The notes: a model not told the origin generated them from the letters alone. Numbered from the stretch's first letter, positions 44,278-55,400 are shown. The stretch: 64,000 nt of DNA from Candidatus Marithrix sp. (GCA_016744775.1 JADGDS010000007.1:118290-182289); one strand, 5' to 3'. Program-made: numbers and translations.

Positions 44278-44314
44278 ATTATCAATTAGCTAAATTTGCT
44301 TGACTTGCTCAACA

Positions 44315-44347
44315 AAATCCGTTTATTCCGTAAACGGATTTTTATTT
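44315..44347 (+). terminator. Rho-independent terminator
   Basis: AAATCCGTTTA and TAAACGGATTT form a perfect 11-bp stem with a 5-nt loop, followed by TTATTT. It ends the transcript of the 52-residue gene and perhaps of nuo. Confidence 0.8.
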
Positions 44348-44439
44348 AAATTAAATCAAGGCTTTGATATTACAAAATGGCATTGACGCTGGCGAGTGGA
44401 AATTAGAAAATTTGCTTCACCGTTGCTTCATATAATATA

Positions 44440-44618
44440 ACTGATGTTACGCAGCCTCGTTCCCACGCTCCAGCGTGGTAACGCATGAATAGACGCTCCA
44501 GCGTCGAGTGTTTTTTTTTCTTATACTTGCTTCATGACATTGGGTTTACTTGACGCTGGAGCGTCTGTACATGCGTTACCACGCTGGAGCGTGGGAACGA
44601 GAGTGTGTAACATCAGTA
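44440..44618. mobile_element. MITE-like inverted-repeat element, copy C (complete)
   Basis: 179 nt with terminal inverted repeats ACTGATGTTACGCA.. / ..GTGTAACATCAGT and long internal arms CTCGTTCCCACGCTCCAGCG. AATATA stands immediately outside both ends (44434-44439 and 44619-44624), a possible 6-bp target duplication, though the area is AT-rich. No coding capacity. Best-preserved copy of the three. Confidence 0.75.
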
Positions 44619-44661
44619 ATATAAAATAAAAATTACTTATTGGAATAATAAATATCATAAA

Positions 44662-44732
44662 AAATATTACAAACCCTTGAGCAATTGGCTTAGTTGGGTA
44701 GTATTAATCTTGATTATAGGAATAAAGTCCAA
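44662..44732 (+). repeat. Decayed duplicate of the segment at 45094-45164
   Basis: ATATTACAAACCCTTGAGCA and about 50 further bases recur with point changes at 45096 onward, in the first codons of the repeat-adhesin leader frame. The remaining sequence between 44733 and 45072 shows no gene, RNA or strong hairpin that I can support. Confidence 0.65.
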
Positions 44733-45072
44733 TTATACAAGCGGCAACTGACTGTAGTAACTGAAATTTATGCCAACTTATGGTTCAAAATATAATACTT
44801 ACTGAGCAATACTATGGACACCACCACAAGCAGTACCAGTATTTTTATTTAGAATCAGTAAAGCGGCGATGTAAACAATTATTACTCATAACTAAATTAC
44901 CCTTTTTTTGGAACATGATTACAAGGATTTTAATCATGTTCAAACTTCAATTAATTTAGATTGATCCTTCCAATCGCGATATCCGAAAATTTTTATGATA
45001 TAATCATTGACTATAAGTAAGGTAGTAGGCACAATCCTATTAAATTACTTTACATAGTCTATATAACTATAT

Positions 45073-45258
45073 ATGAGGAAAACTATGATAATTAAATATT
45101 ACAAACCCTTGAGCAATTGGGTCAGTTGGCTAGGATTAGTCTTGATGATGGGAATAAGTCCAAATATGAAGAATAGATTGATAAGATACTTATCTATAGT
45201 TATTCTATTGTTGACTACAAATATAGTTAATGCGTCAGAAATTTTTGAAAATGTTTGA
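45073..45258 (+). pseudogene. Signal-peptide fragment of the repeat adhesin, split off by a frameshift
   Basis: 61 codons. From the internal ATG at 45166 it reads a clear Sec signal peptide, NRLIRYLSIVILLLTTNIVNA followed by SEIFENV and a stop. The large repeat protein that should follow starts in another frame and has no signal of its own. The junction contains a near duplication, GAAATTTTTGAAA then GAGATTTTTGAAA, consistent with a slippage indel. The upstream 31 codons match a decayed copy at 44662-44732. Confidence 0.65.
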
Positions 45259-47527
45259 GATTTTTGAAACTAAAACATACAGCTTATCAATATCTTCTGC
45301 AAATGGAGGTAGCATTTCAGGTTCTACTAAAGATACTTATAATTCTGGCGAAAGGGTAAATTTAACTGCAAATCGAGAACAATGTTACGCCTTTACTGGT
45401 TGGGGCGGTGCCTGTAGTGGAACTAGTTCTAATTGCCAATTGACTATGGATACTAATAAATCAGTCAGTGCCAATTTTGAGATTCAATCATTTAAGCTCA
45501 ATATTAGTTCAGATAATGGTATTGTTGAACGCCAACCTAATAAAACTGTTTATGATTGTGGTGAAACAGTTAAATTAACAGTGAGACCAAATCAAGCTTA
45601 TAAATTTACAGCTTGGAGTGGTGATGCCAATAGTACCAATGAAAGCATTACCATAAATATGGACACTGATCTTAATATAACAGCCATGTTTACCAAAGTG
45701 CAAGATCTAAACATAGAACCAAATTTTGCGGAAATTAATCTGAATGGAAACCAGATATTAACTGTTTCTGGTGGAACAGAACCATATAAATGGTCAAGTT
45801 CAAATAGTGGACAACTTACGCCTACAAGCGGCAAGCAAGTAAACTTTTCCGCTCACAGTAGCAACAACCAAGGCTATCATATTACAGTAACAGATAATAA
45901 CGGTGAAACAGCTTCAGCCATAGTAAAAGTTTATGACCTAAAAGTAACACCATCTGGACCACTAACATTAGGTTTTGGAGAAACTATAAAACTAACCGCA
46001 TCCGGGGGACGACCCAAATACAATTGGACCGTTACAAATGGACAATTAAGTGCAAAACAAGGTAGTAGCACTACTTATATAGCACCCAATATAGCTGGTG
46101 ATCATATAATAACCTTAACTGATGATAGGGGAGAAAAACTAGAAGTTAAAGTAACAGTGATCGCGGAATTAATTTGTAGTCCCACCATAGCAACAGTAAT
46201 TCTAGGTGATCCTAACCCAATTACTTTCAAAGCTGCTGGAGGAGCTGAACCTTATAGTTGGAGTGCTGACAATGGTATAATTAATCCAATAGAAGGTCCA
46301 GAAGCCAATTATCAACCACCAGCACAAACTGGTGAATATCATGTCACCTGCAAAGATAATAAAGATAGTTCAATCATGTCTATAGTGCGCGTAGTTCCTA
46401 GCGTAACAATTACTCCGACACAAATTGACCTAGCTGCTGGAGCAGTTACCACATTAGAAGTAACTGGAGGACAAAAACCATATATATGGACAATAAAAGG
46501 AACTGGTGAGTTAAGCAGCAGCGAAGGTAGCAGAGTCAGTTATACGGCACCTACAAGAAATGGAATTTATACCATTATAGTAATGGATGCCTTACAACAA
46601 GAAGCCAAAGCGAGAATACAAGTATTGGGTAATCTAATTATAAGTCCTATAAAAACAGTAGTAGCCATAGGTGAAAATGTACATTTATCAGTAGCTCGTG
46701 GTGCCGAACCCTATACTTGGCAAGATGGCAGTACCGGACGTACTTGGAATACTAAATTCAATACAGTGGGAAGAAAAGAAATTGTAGTTACTGACGCTGC
46801 TAATGATACAGCTTTAGCCATAGTAGAAATAATTCATGATCAATTAGGATTAACCCCACAAAACGCCTATATCAATCCTAGTGAAGTAATTAATTTCTCT
46901 ATAAGTGGTGGAACATCACCTTATGTTTGGAATGTTGAAGCTGGAACATTGTCCAGTCTCAAAGGAACACGAGTAGCTTATATAGCTCCGAATCAACCCG
47001 GTAAATACAATATAACAGTAACAGATGGGCGCGATGTTCAAGGTCAAGCGAAGGTAATTGTGAAAGCTGATGTCATAGAATTAAAATCTGGCACCGCAAG
47101 AAATGATATGGGTTCAATTAACAGCAATATTATTGTTGATGGTGTTGAGCGTCATGAAAATGAAATTTTCGTAGATACAGCTTCTAATATAGAAGCAAGT
47201 TTCAGCTTAGAATTGCCTAATGATGGAAAAAATTACAAAACTTATGGTGCTATTCACTGGTTTGGATTAGAAGAACAACCGGTATTATTCTTTAAAACAT
47301 CAACTCAGCCAGAACTGCTGCGTTTTGATCCAAACCAAGAATTTCCAATTTATAAAACTACTACTGCTGGAGAAAAAGTTGTAGTAAAGAATATATATAA
47401 TGGTCCATTATCAAATAATAGTGGTCAGAAACTTGTATTTTATCTTGGTTATGCGCCAGTTGGAACCAATGTTTTAGAGACTTTATTGTTTAATGCTACA
47501 CAACCTTATAATGTATTAGTGAAATAG
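45230..47527 (+). CDS. Surface/secreted protein with InlB-type B repeats and six Ig-like repeats (frameshifted from its signal peptide)
   Basis: 765 residues in this frame; true coding probably begins at 45166 in the neighbouring frame. Two divergent InlB B-type repeats come first (YSLSISSANGGSISG...FTGWGGACSG; LNISSDNGIVERQPN...FTAWSGDAN). They are followed by about six ~85-residue Ig/cadherin-like repeats with the recurring pattern SGGxxPYxW...YxxP...GxYxITVTD, and a C-terminal beta domain (AIHWFGLEEQPVLFFKTS). It has the look of an adhesin. Anchoring motif not seen. The frameshift could be genuine, phase-variable or an assembly error. Confidence 0.8.
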   Translation: MRQKFLKMFEIFETKTYSLSISSANGGSISGSTKDTYNSGERVNLTANREQCYAFTGWGGACSGTSSNCQLTMDTNKSVSANFEIQSFKLNISSDNGIVERQPNKTVYDCGETVKLTVRPNQAYKFTAWSGDANSTNESITINMDTDLNITAMFTKVQDLNIEPNFAEINLNGNQILTVSGGTEPYKWSSSNSGQLTPTSGKQVNFSAHSSNNQGYHITVTDNNGETASAIVKVYDLKVTPSGPLTLGFGETIKLTASGGRPKYNWTVTNGQLSAKQGSSTTYIAPNIAGDHIITLTDDRGEKLEVKVTVIAELICSPTIATVILGDPNPITFKAAGGAEPYSWSADNGIINPIEGPEANYQPPAQTGEYHVTCKDNKDSSIMSIVRVVPSVTITPTQIDLAAGAVTTLEVTGGQKPYIWTIKGTGELSSSEGSRVSYTAPTRNGIYTIIVMDALQQEAKARIQVLGNLIISPIKTVVAIGENVHLSVARGAEPYTWQDGSTGRTWNTKFNTVGRKEIVVTDAANDTALAIVEIIHDQLGLTPQNAYINPSEVINFSISGGTSPYVWNVEAGTLSSLKGTRVAYIAPNQPGKYNITVTDGRDVQGQAKVIVKADVIELKSGTARNDMGSINSNIIVDGVERHENEIFVDTASNIEASFSLELPNDGKNYKTYGAIHWFGLEEQPVLFFKTSTQPELLRFDPNQEFPIYKTTTAGEKVVVKNIYNGPLSNNSGQKLVFYLGYAPVGTNVLETLLFNATQPYNVLVK

Positions 47528-47541
47528 TAATACCAATGCTA

Positions 47542-47635
47542 TACAACGAATGACGTGGATAAGCTAATAGCCTTGCTGACTGCGTATAGATTACCTTTGA
47601 TTATTACTTTTCGTTTATCTCTGTAATTCGTTGTA
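47542..47635. repeat. Inverted repeat TACAACGAATGAC..GTAATTCGTTGTA
   Basis: Arms of 13 nt with one mismatch, about 68 nt apart, between the two surface-protein genes. Could be the ends of a small decayed element or a long hairpin. No coding content. Confidence 0.4.
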
Positions 47636-47688
47636 CTAAACTCCTACAAGATAGTTTTGTTGACAACTAGGAAGAATAATAAAATTTT

Positions 47689-50175
47689 ATGAACAAACAA
47701 TTTTTCACACTCTTTTCCCTTACCTTATTACATCTTCCAGCGGCAGCTAAAACCTGCAATTTTCCCTATTCTGAGCCGCTAGAAGGTGAAGTCGCTGTTG
47801 TAGGGCAAGCGGTCGATAGCGAACGCGAACGTTTCAAAATACTCAATGCTTTCAAAGGCAAAGAAGTTAGCGTCGGTGGCGGATTGGCTACATTGAGCGC
47901 GTCACTGGTGCGGCATTACGATGAAATCTATGAAAAAACCTACCTCAAGCGCGGTGGCAAATTTGGCATTGGTCCTTTTAAGTTCAGCAAATCGCGTGAA
48001 TTTACGACCACTATCACTAAAAAGAATTACACCGCCACCTTTATGTTAATGTTCGAGGTTAATCTACCTAACGGTAAATGGCAGATTGACACCAGCGGTG
48101 GTACACCCTTGACCGATTATGCTCAAACTCTGGTCAATAAACCTTGTGAATTCAAGCGCATTTTTGGCGATTCTTTTATTTTTCAGACTCAGCGCGGGGC
48201 GCGGGTGTATGTGGCGATCAATGTATCCTTCAGTTCCGATGAACGCTTGAAAGATTTCAATCGTGGCATGGATGGCAGCTTAGAAGGAAAATTTAACGGC
48301 TTTACCAAGAGTTTTTGCGGATCATGTGGAATAGAAAAGGTCTTTAAAATTCCTGCATTTGATTTCAGTGCCTCATTTGATAGCATAAAAAACAACATTA
48401 GTAACAGCACCCTGCGTGATGGTAAAATTGAAATAATTGCCATGCAAATCGGTGGTGATGCCTCCCGTTTAGGGCAAATTTTCGGCAGCGGCGGTGATGT
48501 TACGCTGACTTCTTGTAGTTTGGATGCGTTGGCGAACTGTGATGATGCCTTCAAAAATGTGCTGGCATATCTGGCACAAGAACAATTTGCTGAAGGCGTG
48601 AAAGCCCATCCCGAAGTGATAAGTTATTTACATCGCGGCTATTGGGAAGTTGATCCATCTATTCAATTGGTCAATGAAATCACACCGGAGATTGAAACCG
48701 CTCGCAAGCAATTGGCGGAGAACCTGCTGGAACGTGAACAAGATTTGAATGCAGTTAAGACTTCCCTGACAATTTCCTTGTCATACGGGCATCATAAACA
48801 ATTGAAAAGTTTAAAACTGCAATTAGAACAAGATATTGAAAATTTAAAAATAGCAGGGTTTACTTGTTTTAGTGACTTGGCTAATTGTACGCAAAAAGCC
48901 GCGCCAGTTTTGGCAGGATTGAAAGCTTATGACCGGGCGGTGGTGAATCCAAATCCAGCAGATGGCTTGGTCGCTTATTATCCGTTTAATGCGAATGCCT
49001 TGGATGAAAGCGGGAATGGCAATGATGGAACAGTTCATGGGGCGACTTTGACTGAAGATAGGTATGGTAATAAAAATAGTGCTTATCTCTTTAACGGTCA
49101 TACTACCATTTCAATTAATCATAGCGAGACACTAAATATTACAAATAATGGGTTATCAATAGCTGTTTGGATTAAACCAGCAGCAGGACAACGCAATGAA
49201 TTTCCTACAATATTATCAAAACATACAGGTGGCAGTGCTCAGTACCATTTATCTTTACAAAGCGGCGGTTATGGAGTAAAACTAAGAAATTGTAATCGTA
49301 ATTGTGGAAGTGTACTTAATACAGAAGAATGGAGTTTTGTTGTACTTAATTACACATATAACAGTACTAATTACATGTATTTAAATGGGAATATAGATAC
49401 ATTAACTAAGTGGAATAAGTACTCTAATAATTCAACTCATTTAACTATAGGCGTAGCACCATATGGAACTTGGAGTTGGCCATATGTTGGTCTAATAGAT
49501 GATATTCGTTTTTATAACCGCGCCCTAAGCGATACTGAAATAAAACAAATACATACAGCCACCACTAACATTAATCAACCGCCGCTGGCAATGTTCACCA
49601 CTTCCGCCGTACAAGGCGCACCACTAACCATCAATCTAAATGCCACTGATTCCAGCGATGCCGATGGCAGCATAAGCAACTACAATTGGCTAAGTTCTGC
49701 CGGACAAACAGCCAACGGTAAAACTGCCAGCCTAAATTTTACCAATCCCGGAGAATACAATATTACTCTAACAGTTACTGACGACAAGGGCGCGACTTCA
49801 CAAGCTGTGAAAAACATTAATCTACAAGCTAGTCGTATCATAACCAATCCCTGTAACAATACCACGATTACCGATTGTCGTTCCAACTATTTATCAAATG
49901 GCAAACTATGTGCGCCCTGCGTAATTGTACACGGCGCATTAGGCAGTTCGCAAATTTTCGCAGTAGAAATGAATACGCAACCTTTTAGCCAGACTTTCAA
50001 AGTCGATCTGCCAAGCCTCAGACAGCACAACTTCCAAGACTCATGTGCTGCGAATTACTCCCCCATAAGCGGCAGTTTAAAATTGCCTTGCGTGTTTGAT
50101 GGTACCAAAAATTATGCCATGGAAATGCAACAACGTCGGGGTAGCTTGATATTTGATATTACTGGAGTGCGGTGA
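47689..50175 (+). CDS. Exported protein with LamG-like lectin and PKD domains
   Basis: 828 residues. Signal peptide (FTLFSLTLLHLPAAA), an N-terminal ~300-residue beta-rich region with RIFGDSFIFQTQRGARVYV, which is faintly reminiscent of MACPF/pore-forming folds (speculative), and a helical segment (about 330-400, ETARKQLAENLLEREQDLN). A LamG/concanavalin-like domain follows (about 420-625, GLVAYYPFNANALDESGNGN, GLIDDIRFYNRALSDTEI), then a PKD domain (PPLAMFTTSAVQG, NITLTVTDDKGATSQAV) and a Cys-containing C-terminus. Base composition is mosaic: the outer parts are more GC-rich than the LamG core. Likely extracellular binding protein; no sorting signal recognised. Confidence 0.85.
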   Translation: MNKQFFTLFSLTLLHLPAAAKTCNFPYSEPLEGEVAVVGQAVDSERERFKILNAFKGKEVSVGGGLATLSASLVRHYDEIYEKTYLKRGGKFGIGPFKFSKSREFTTTITKKNYTATFMLMFEVNLPNGKWQIDTSGGTPLTDYAQTLVNKPCEFKRIFGDSFIFQTQRGARVYVAINVSFSSDERLKDFNRGMDGSLEGKFNGFTKSFCGSCGIEKVFKIPAFDFSASFDSIKNNISNSTLRDGKIEIIAMQIGGDASRLGQIFGSGGDVTLTSCSLDALANCDDAFKNVLAYLAQEQFAEGVKAHPEVISYLHRGYWEVDPSIQLVNEITPEIETARKQLAENLLEREQDLNAVKTSLTISLSYGHHKQLKSLKLQLEQDIENLKIAGFTCFSDLANCTQKAAPVLAGLKAYDRAVVNPNPADGLVAYYPFNANALDESGNGNDGTVHGATLTEDRYGNKNSAYLFNGHTTISINHSETLNITNNGLSIAVWIKPAAGQRNEFPTILSKHTGGSAQYHLSLQSGGYGVKLRNCNRNCGSVLNTEEWSFVVLNYTYNSTNYMYLNGNIDTLTKWNKYSNNSTHLTIGVAPYGTWSWPYVGLIDDIRFYNRALSDTEIKQIHTATTNINQPPLAMFTTSAVQGAPLTINLNATDSSDADGSISNYNWLSSAGQTANGKTASLNFTNPGEYNITLTVTDDKGATSQAVKNINLQASRIITNPCNNTTITDCRSNYLSNGKLCAPCVIVHGALGSSQIFAVEMNTQPFSQTFKVDLPSLRQHNFQDSCAANYSPISGSLKLPCVFDGTKNYAMEMQQRRGSLIFDITGVR

Positions 50176-50178
50176 ATC

Positions 50179-51327
50179 ATGCAAAGTGAATTAATTGAAA
50201 AAATAAATAATGGCGAAGATAGTTATACCCAATTTAAAGAAATGCCAATCAGATCCCAAAGTCTAGCAAAAGAGATGGTGGCTTTTTCAAATAGCGAAGG
50301 GGGTATTATTATATTTGGTGTAGCAGATAACAAAGATATTAAAGGGTTAAATAGCGAAACTCTTGAAAAATTAGGACAACTTATAGCTAATGTCGCAAAT
50401 GAAAATATACGACCACCTATTCATCCATTAACCGAAATCAAAACTATCAATGGCTTAAAGCTTATGATAGTTACTATACACAAAGGAATAAGCAAACCTT
50501 ATTCTACAACTAGTGGTGAATACTATATAAAATCCGGTTCTGATAAAAAAATTATTTCTCAACCAGAACTAAAAAGACTATTTGCTCAATCAAGTAACTT
50601 ATATGCAGATGAAGAAATAGTATTTAATACAAATATAACTGACTTAAATAAAGAACTTTTTTATGAATTTTTAGAAAAAGAAGATTTAAGAATATATGAA
50701 GAACTTCAAAACGAACAATTAACCCTTATTTCAATATTAGAAAATCGAGAACTTTTAAGAGATTCCCACTTGACACTAGCAGGAAATCTAATCTTTGGAA
50801 AAACTCCACAAAGATTTAACAAATCTTTTTATATAGATTATGTCTATTTTAATGGAAATGATGTCACCGTAAATAACTTTATAGCAAAAGACATAATTAA
50901 AGGCACTTTTGGTGAATTATATAAACAAAGCTTACTATTCTTAAAAAGTTCCTTAAAAAAAGTCCAAGTAGAAACTAACTTTAATAGCTTAGGCAAACTA
51001 GAAATTAATGAAATTATTTTAAGCGAACTAATTGTAAATGCTTTAGTTCATAGAGATTATTATATAAATTCCTCTATTAAAATTTTTATTTTTGACAATA
51101 GAATTGAAATTATAAATCCCGGAAAACTTACAAACTCATTGACAGTTGAAAAAATAAAAAGTGGTATTTCTATACATAGAAATCCTATTTTAAACTCTAT
51201 TTCAAAATATATATTGCCTTATAGTGGCTATGGAAGCGGCATTAAACGAGTACTTAAATTAGACCCAACTATTCAGTTTATCAATGATATAGAAAAAGAA
51301 CAATTTAAAGTAATTATCAAAAGATAA
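50179..51327 (+). CDS. AlbA_2/Schlafen-type putative transcriptional regulator with ATPase-like domain
   Basis: 382 residues. N-terminal AlbA_2 (Schlafen-like) domain: FKEMPIRSQSLAKEMVAFSNSEGGIIIFGVAD, IRPPIHPLTEI, GEYYIKSGSDKK. The C-terminal half is an HATPase_c_4-like region with EIILSELIVNALVHRDYY, IEIINPGKL, and YSGYGSGIKRVL. These proteins are annotated as ATP-dependent DNA helicase-related or regulators; some take part in phage defence, most are uncharacterised. Starts 3 nt after the LamG gene stop and ends 2 nt before bioF. Confidence 0.88.
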   Translation: MQSELIEKINNGEDSYTQFKEMPIRSQSLAKEMVAFSNSEGGIIIFGVADNKDIKGLNSETLEKLGQLIANVANENIRPPIHPLTEIKTINGLKLMIVTIHKGISKPYSTTSGEYYIKSGSDKKIISQPELKRLFAQSSNLYADEEIVFNTNITDLNKELFYEFLEKEDLRIYEELQNEQLTLISILENRELLRDSHLTLAGNLIFGKTPQRFNKSFYIDYVYFNGNDVTVNNFIAKDIIKGTFGELYKQSLLFLKSSLKKVQVETNFNSLGKLEINEIILSELIVNALVHRDYYINSSIKIFIFDNRIEIINPGKLTNSLTVEKIKSGISIHRNPILNSISKYILPYSGYGSGIKRVLKLDPTIQFINDIEKEQFKVIIKR

Positions 51328-51329
51328 AA

Positions 51330-52448
51330 ATGCAAAGCCACCTAAAAAACATCCTAAAACAACAGCAACAAGCAGATCTATATCGCACTCGTAAAATTCA
51401 TCAAAAAACTTTTCTGAATTTTTCTAGCAATGATTATCTTGGATTAGCTAATCATCCTAGTTTAAAAACAACTTGGCAACAAGCCGCTGATAAATATGGA
51501 ATAGGTAGCGGCGGTTCACATTTAATTACTGGGCATACTCAAGCCCATCATGAACTTGAAACCACATTAGCTGCTTATACTCAACGCGAAAGAGCCTTGC
51601 TTTTTTCGACTGGTTACATGGCAAACTTAGGCGTTATTACCAGCCTCGTAGGCAGACATGACGCGATTTTTTTAGATAAATTGAATCACGCCTCTTTAAT
51701 TGATGCCGCCTTATTATCACGAGCAAAAATTCACCGCTATGCACATAATAACATCTCAAATTTAGAAAAATTACTAGAAAAATCATCAGCAAAGCATAAA
51801 TTAATAATCACTGATGGAGTATTTAGCATGGATGGTGACATTGCCTTACTGGCTGATATTGCTCAAATCGCCAACAAATATCAAGCTTGGCTAATGGTAG
51901 ATGACGCTCATGGCTTAGGAATACTTGGTAATAATGGGCGTGGAAGCCTAGAAATGTATAATTTAGACGCTGAAAATGTACCAATACTAATGGGGACATT
52001 AGGCAAAGCCTTTGGAACATTTGGAGCCTTTATAGCAGGAAGCGAATTATTAATTGAAACCTTAATCCAATCAGCACGTAGTTATATTTATACCACCGCC
52101 CTACCGCCAGCCCTAGCAGCAACAATTAAAACCAGCATAGAAATCGCCAAACAAGAACCATGGCGACGACAACACCTACATGAATTAATTAAATACTTTC
52201 GCACCAATGCTGCAAAATTAAAAATACCATTAACGGACTCAATAACTCCAATACAAGCTATAATTATAGGAGACTCCAAATCAGCAATAGCAGCAAGCGA
52301 AGCCTTATATGAACATAGAATTATAGTAACAGCCATCCGCCCACCAACTGTACCTCAAGGCACAGCGCGTTTAAGAATCACCTTATCAGCATTACATGAT
52401 AAAAAACAAATAGATGAATTGCTCGCCGCTTTGGTAAATGTAATTTAA
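51330..52448 (+). CDS. bioF: 8-amino-7-oxononanoate synthase
   Basis: 372 residues. PLP alpha-oxoamine synthase fold: NDYLGLANHP, GIGSGGSHLITGHTQAH, VDDAHGLGILG, PLP lysine in GTLGKAFGTFGAF and a C-terminal RPPTVPQGTARLRITLSA. It condenses pimeloyl-ACP with alanine in biotin synthesis. Other bio genes are not adjacent. Confidence 0.95.
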   Translation: MQSHLKNILKQQQQADLYRTRKIHQKTFLNFSSNDYLGLANHPSLKTTWQQAADKYGIGSGGSHLITGHTQAHHELETTLAAYTQRERALLFSTGYMANLGVITSLVGRHDAIFLDKLNHASLIDAALLSRAKIHRYAHNNISNLEKLLEKSSAKHKLIITDGVFSMDGDIALLADIAQIANKYQAWLMVDDAHGLGILGNNGRGSLEMYNLDAENVPILMGTLGKAFGTFGAFIAGSELLIETLIQSARSYIYTTALPPALAATIKTSIEIAKQEPWRRQHLHELIKYFRTNAAKLKIPLTDSITPIQAIIIGDSKSAIAASEALYEHRIIVTAIRPPTVPQGTARLRITLSALHDKKQIDELLAALVNVI

Positions 52449-52476
52449 ACAAATTATGTTACGCACAAATAATCTT

Positions 52477-55400
52477 TTAACTTAACCTATGCTCAACCAA
52501 ACAATCCCCCGGCACTGCCTGTTGTGCTAGTTCGACTAAACGTGGGTGATGGGTCAAAAATATAATTTGGTTATTTTGGCTTAGTTCTCCTAATATTGAT
52601 AAAGTCGCTTGTGAGCGTTCATCATCAAAATTTATTAGGATGTCATCTAATATTAATGGTAATCGTGGTTGTTTGTATCGTTCTATGCTTGCTAATCTTA
52701 GGGCTAGATATAATTGATCGCGTGTGCCATCACTCATCTGGTTTGTTGTTAAACCTGTATTGTCTGATTCGCGTATTCCCATTAATATTGGTTGATCAGT
52801 GTTGCTGCTATAATCTGTTTTTATTCCAGCAAATTGATTTAAAGTTAATCTTTGAAAAATTTCGCTAGCACGTTTTATCACAGGACCTTGATTTTGTTCA
52901 CGATAACGATCAATAGACTTTCTTAATATTGATGCCGCTAGATGGATTTGAATGTAACGTTCACTTAAATTTTGCATTTCTGCTAAGGCTAATTGAGCCT
53001 CATCAGCAGCTTCAGCAGCGGCTGCATTGCCATCCATTTGTTTTAATAGAATACGTAACTCTCCAATCGTTTGGTCAATTTTGGAACCATCTTGTTCTAA
53101 CTGTTGAATTTGCTCAATCGTAGATTCTATTTGAACCGCTAATTGTTCAATATCTATTTCTGCCGCAGCCTTTTCTAAATCAGATAAAGACAAACCTTCC
53201 CCTTGCTTTAATAATTGCTGTTCAACCGTTATCAACTCTGATTGCAAAGCTTTTTTCTGTAAAGAATCTTGTTCAGCTTGTTCTAAATCGGCTAAGTTAT
53301 CACAATGAGCTTGCTCTAATAAGGCTTCTAAACGAGCTTGAGAAGCCTCAATTTCTTGTTTAGCATTTATATAATGTTGTTGTTCTTTATCTAAACCTTG
53401 TTGCAATTGCTCTAAACGAGCTAAATCTTGTTCAGTTTGGCTCAGGCGATTAGATACTTCAGGTACTATTTGCTCTACCGGCTCATTAATTAATTCTGCT
53501 GCCAGTTTTTTTACAATTGCACTAACATCAGCCTTAAATATTTTAGCATCTTTTTCCATCAATTTAACTCGACGCTTTAGACTATTAGCTTGATCAATTT
53601 TATGTAAAATTTGATCTAAAGTATCAAGAACATCACGAGCAGTTTCTGTTGCAGTATCAGCTGCTAAATCTAAAGGTGCCAGAGCTTGTACCCATTCTTG
53701 TTGCCATTTTTCTAAAGCAACATCCGCTTGTATTTTAGCAAGTTCAGTATGAGATTTATCTTTATTTAGATTATTGATCTCTAATTCTAACTGATCAAAT
53801 TTGCGCTGCAATTGACTAATTAAAATTACACAAGAATTAGCTTGTTCCATTATATTTGCTAATTGTGTAAAAACTTCTCCTTTAATAAAAGCTTTTAAAG
53901 GTAATAGCGCATCAGATAACTCATCAGATAACTCCTTAACTAATTCTCGCCCTACTTGTAATTTTTGCCTACGCTCTCTTAAAGCACAACTTTGTTTACG
54001 TAAATCTAAACATTCATTTAACCAACCACGCATTTCAGAAGGAGTCCAAGGCTTTATGCCAGTAAGCTTCCAGCTATTTTCCCATTCATTTTGTAAATTA
54101 GCTAATACTGTTTCTAATTGATGCCATTTTTTAGTTTGTTGTTCCTGCTCATTAAGCGCACCTTGTTGTTCTGCTAACAACATAGAATATTCTGCAACAC
54201 GACTAGCTTCACGACGCAGACGATCAGAAAGTTCATCCGCATGATACATAGCTTCTTCAAATGATTTATATACATCTTGCTGCTTAAATGGAGAAACTTG
54301 TTCTAATAGAGATAATGTAGAAGCTTTTCTTGATTTTACAACAATTTGTTGCCAAAATTGTTGCCTCAGTTTTCTAACTTCTTCTAAAGTTTTTTCAGTA
54401 GGAATTTCTCCTGCCCAAGATAAAGCATTAATTTTTTGACTATAATTTTCAGCGCGTTGCCTAGCATTTAATAGACGCTCTTTAACACGTTGCCGATCAT
54501 TTTCAACCTCATTAAAACGACGCTCAAAACTATCAATTCTTTCGATTCTAGGTAAAGGAGCTTGTTCTAAAGCCTTTAAACTGCTAGACCAACCTAATTG
54601 CTGTAAAGATAAATTTATTTTATCAGTTAATAACTTAATCTCAATTTCATCCTTATCCAAAGACTCTTCTAAATCACGATATTTACATGCCCGTGCTAAA
54701 CTAGCTTGTAATAGCGTTAAATCAGGTGGCTCAGGTAAAATGTCTAAAGCTTTATTTTGTTGAATTAATTGCTGTTCAATTTCTTCTAAACGTAGAACCA
54801 AACTATTTTGTTTCTCGCGTAAAGTAGGATAACTATTAGCGAGCTTTTTAATCTCCTTAGTTTGCAAACTACTAAGCGTATAATTTGATACCTCTGACAA
54901 ACCAGTATTAGGATAAATACGCTGCAACAAAACCTTAGCCTCCTTTTCCACGGTACGCATTTCAGTACGAACCCCCGGCAAATCACGAGCGGCTTTTTGA
55001 TGACTACCTAAACGCCCTCGCAAATCATTAATAGTAGGCTTTTGAGCCAATAAGGCTTTAGAAATTTGAACTACTGAAACTTGTTGTTCTAAATCTTTAA
55101 TAGCTTGTTCAGCCTGTTCCGCTGTAGTTTCAGCAACACGTAAATCCAGATGAGCTTGAATACGTTTAGAACCTACATCTTCTGGCAATAATATAACCTC
55201 AGCCAGTTTAGCAAGTTCAGATTTAACTTCTTGATGCCTATACAAAAAAGCCCGGGTACGTTGAATAAGTTCTAAACGATTTTTATCAACACGTAAATTT
55301 TGTAATTTTTCAGTAAGTATTTGATGTTGTTGTTGTGCATTCTCTAAATTTTGCGCGTGTTCATTCCATTTTTGTGCTGATAAAGAAACCTCTTCAATAC

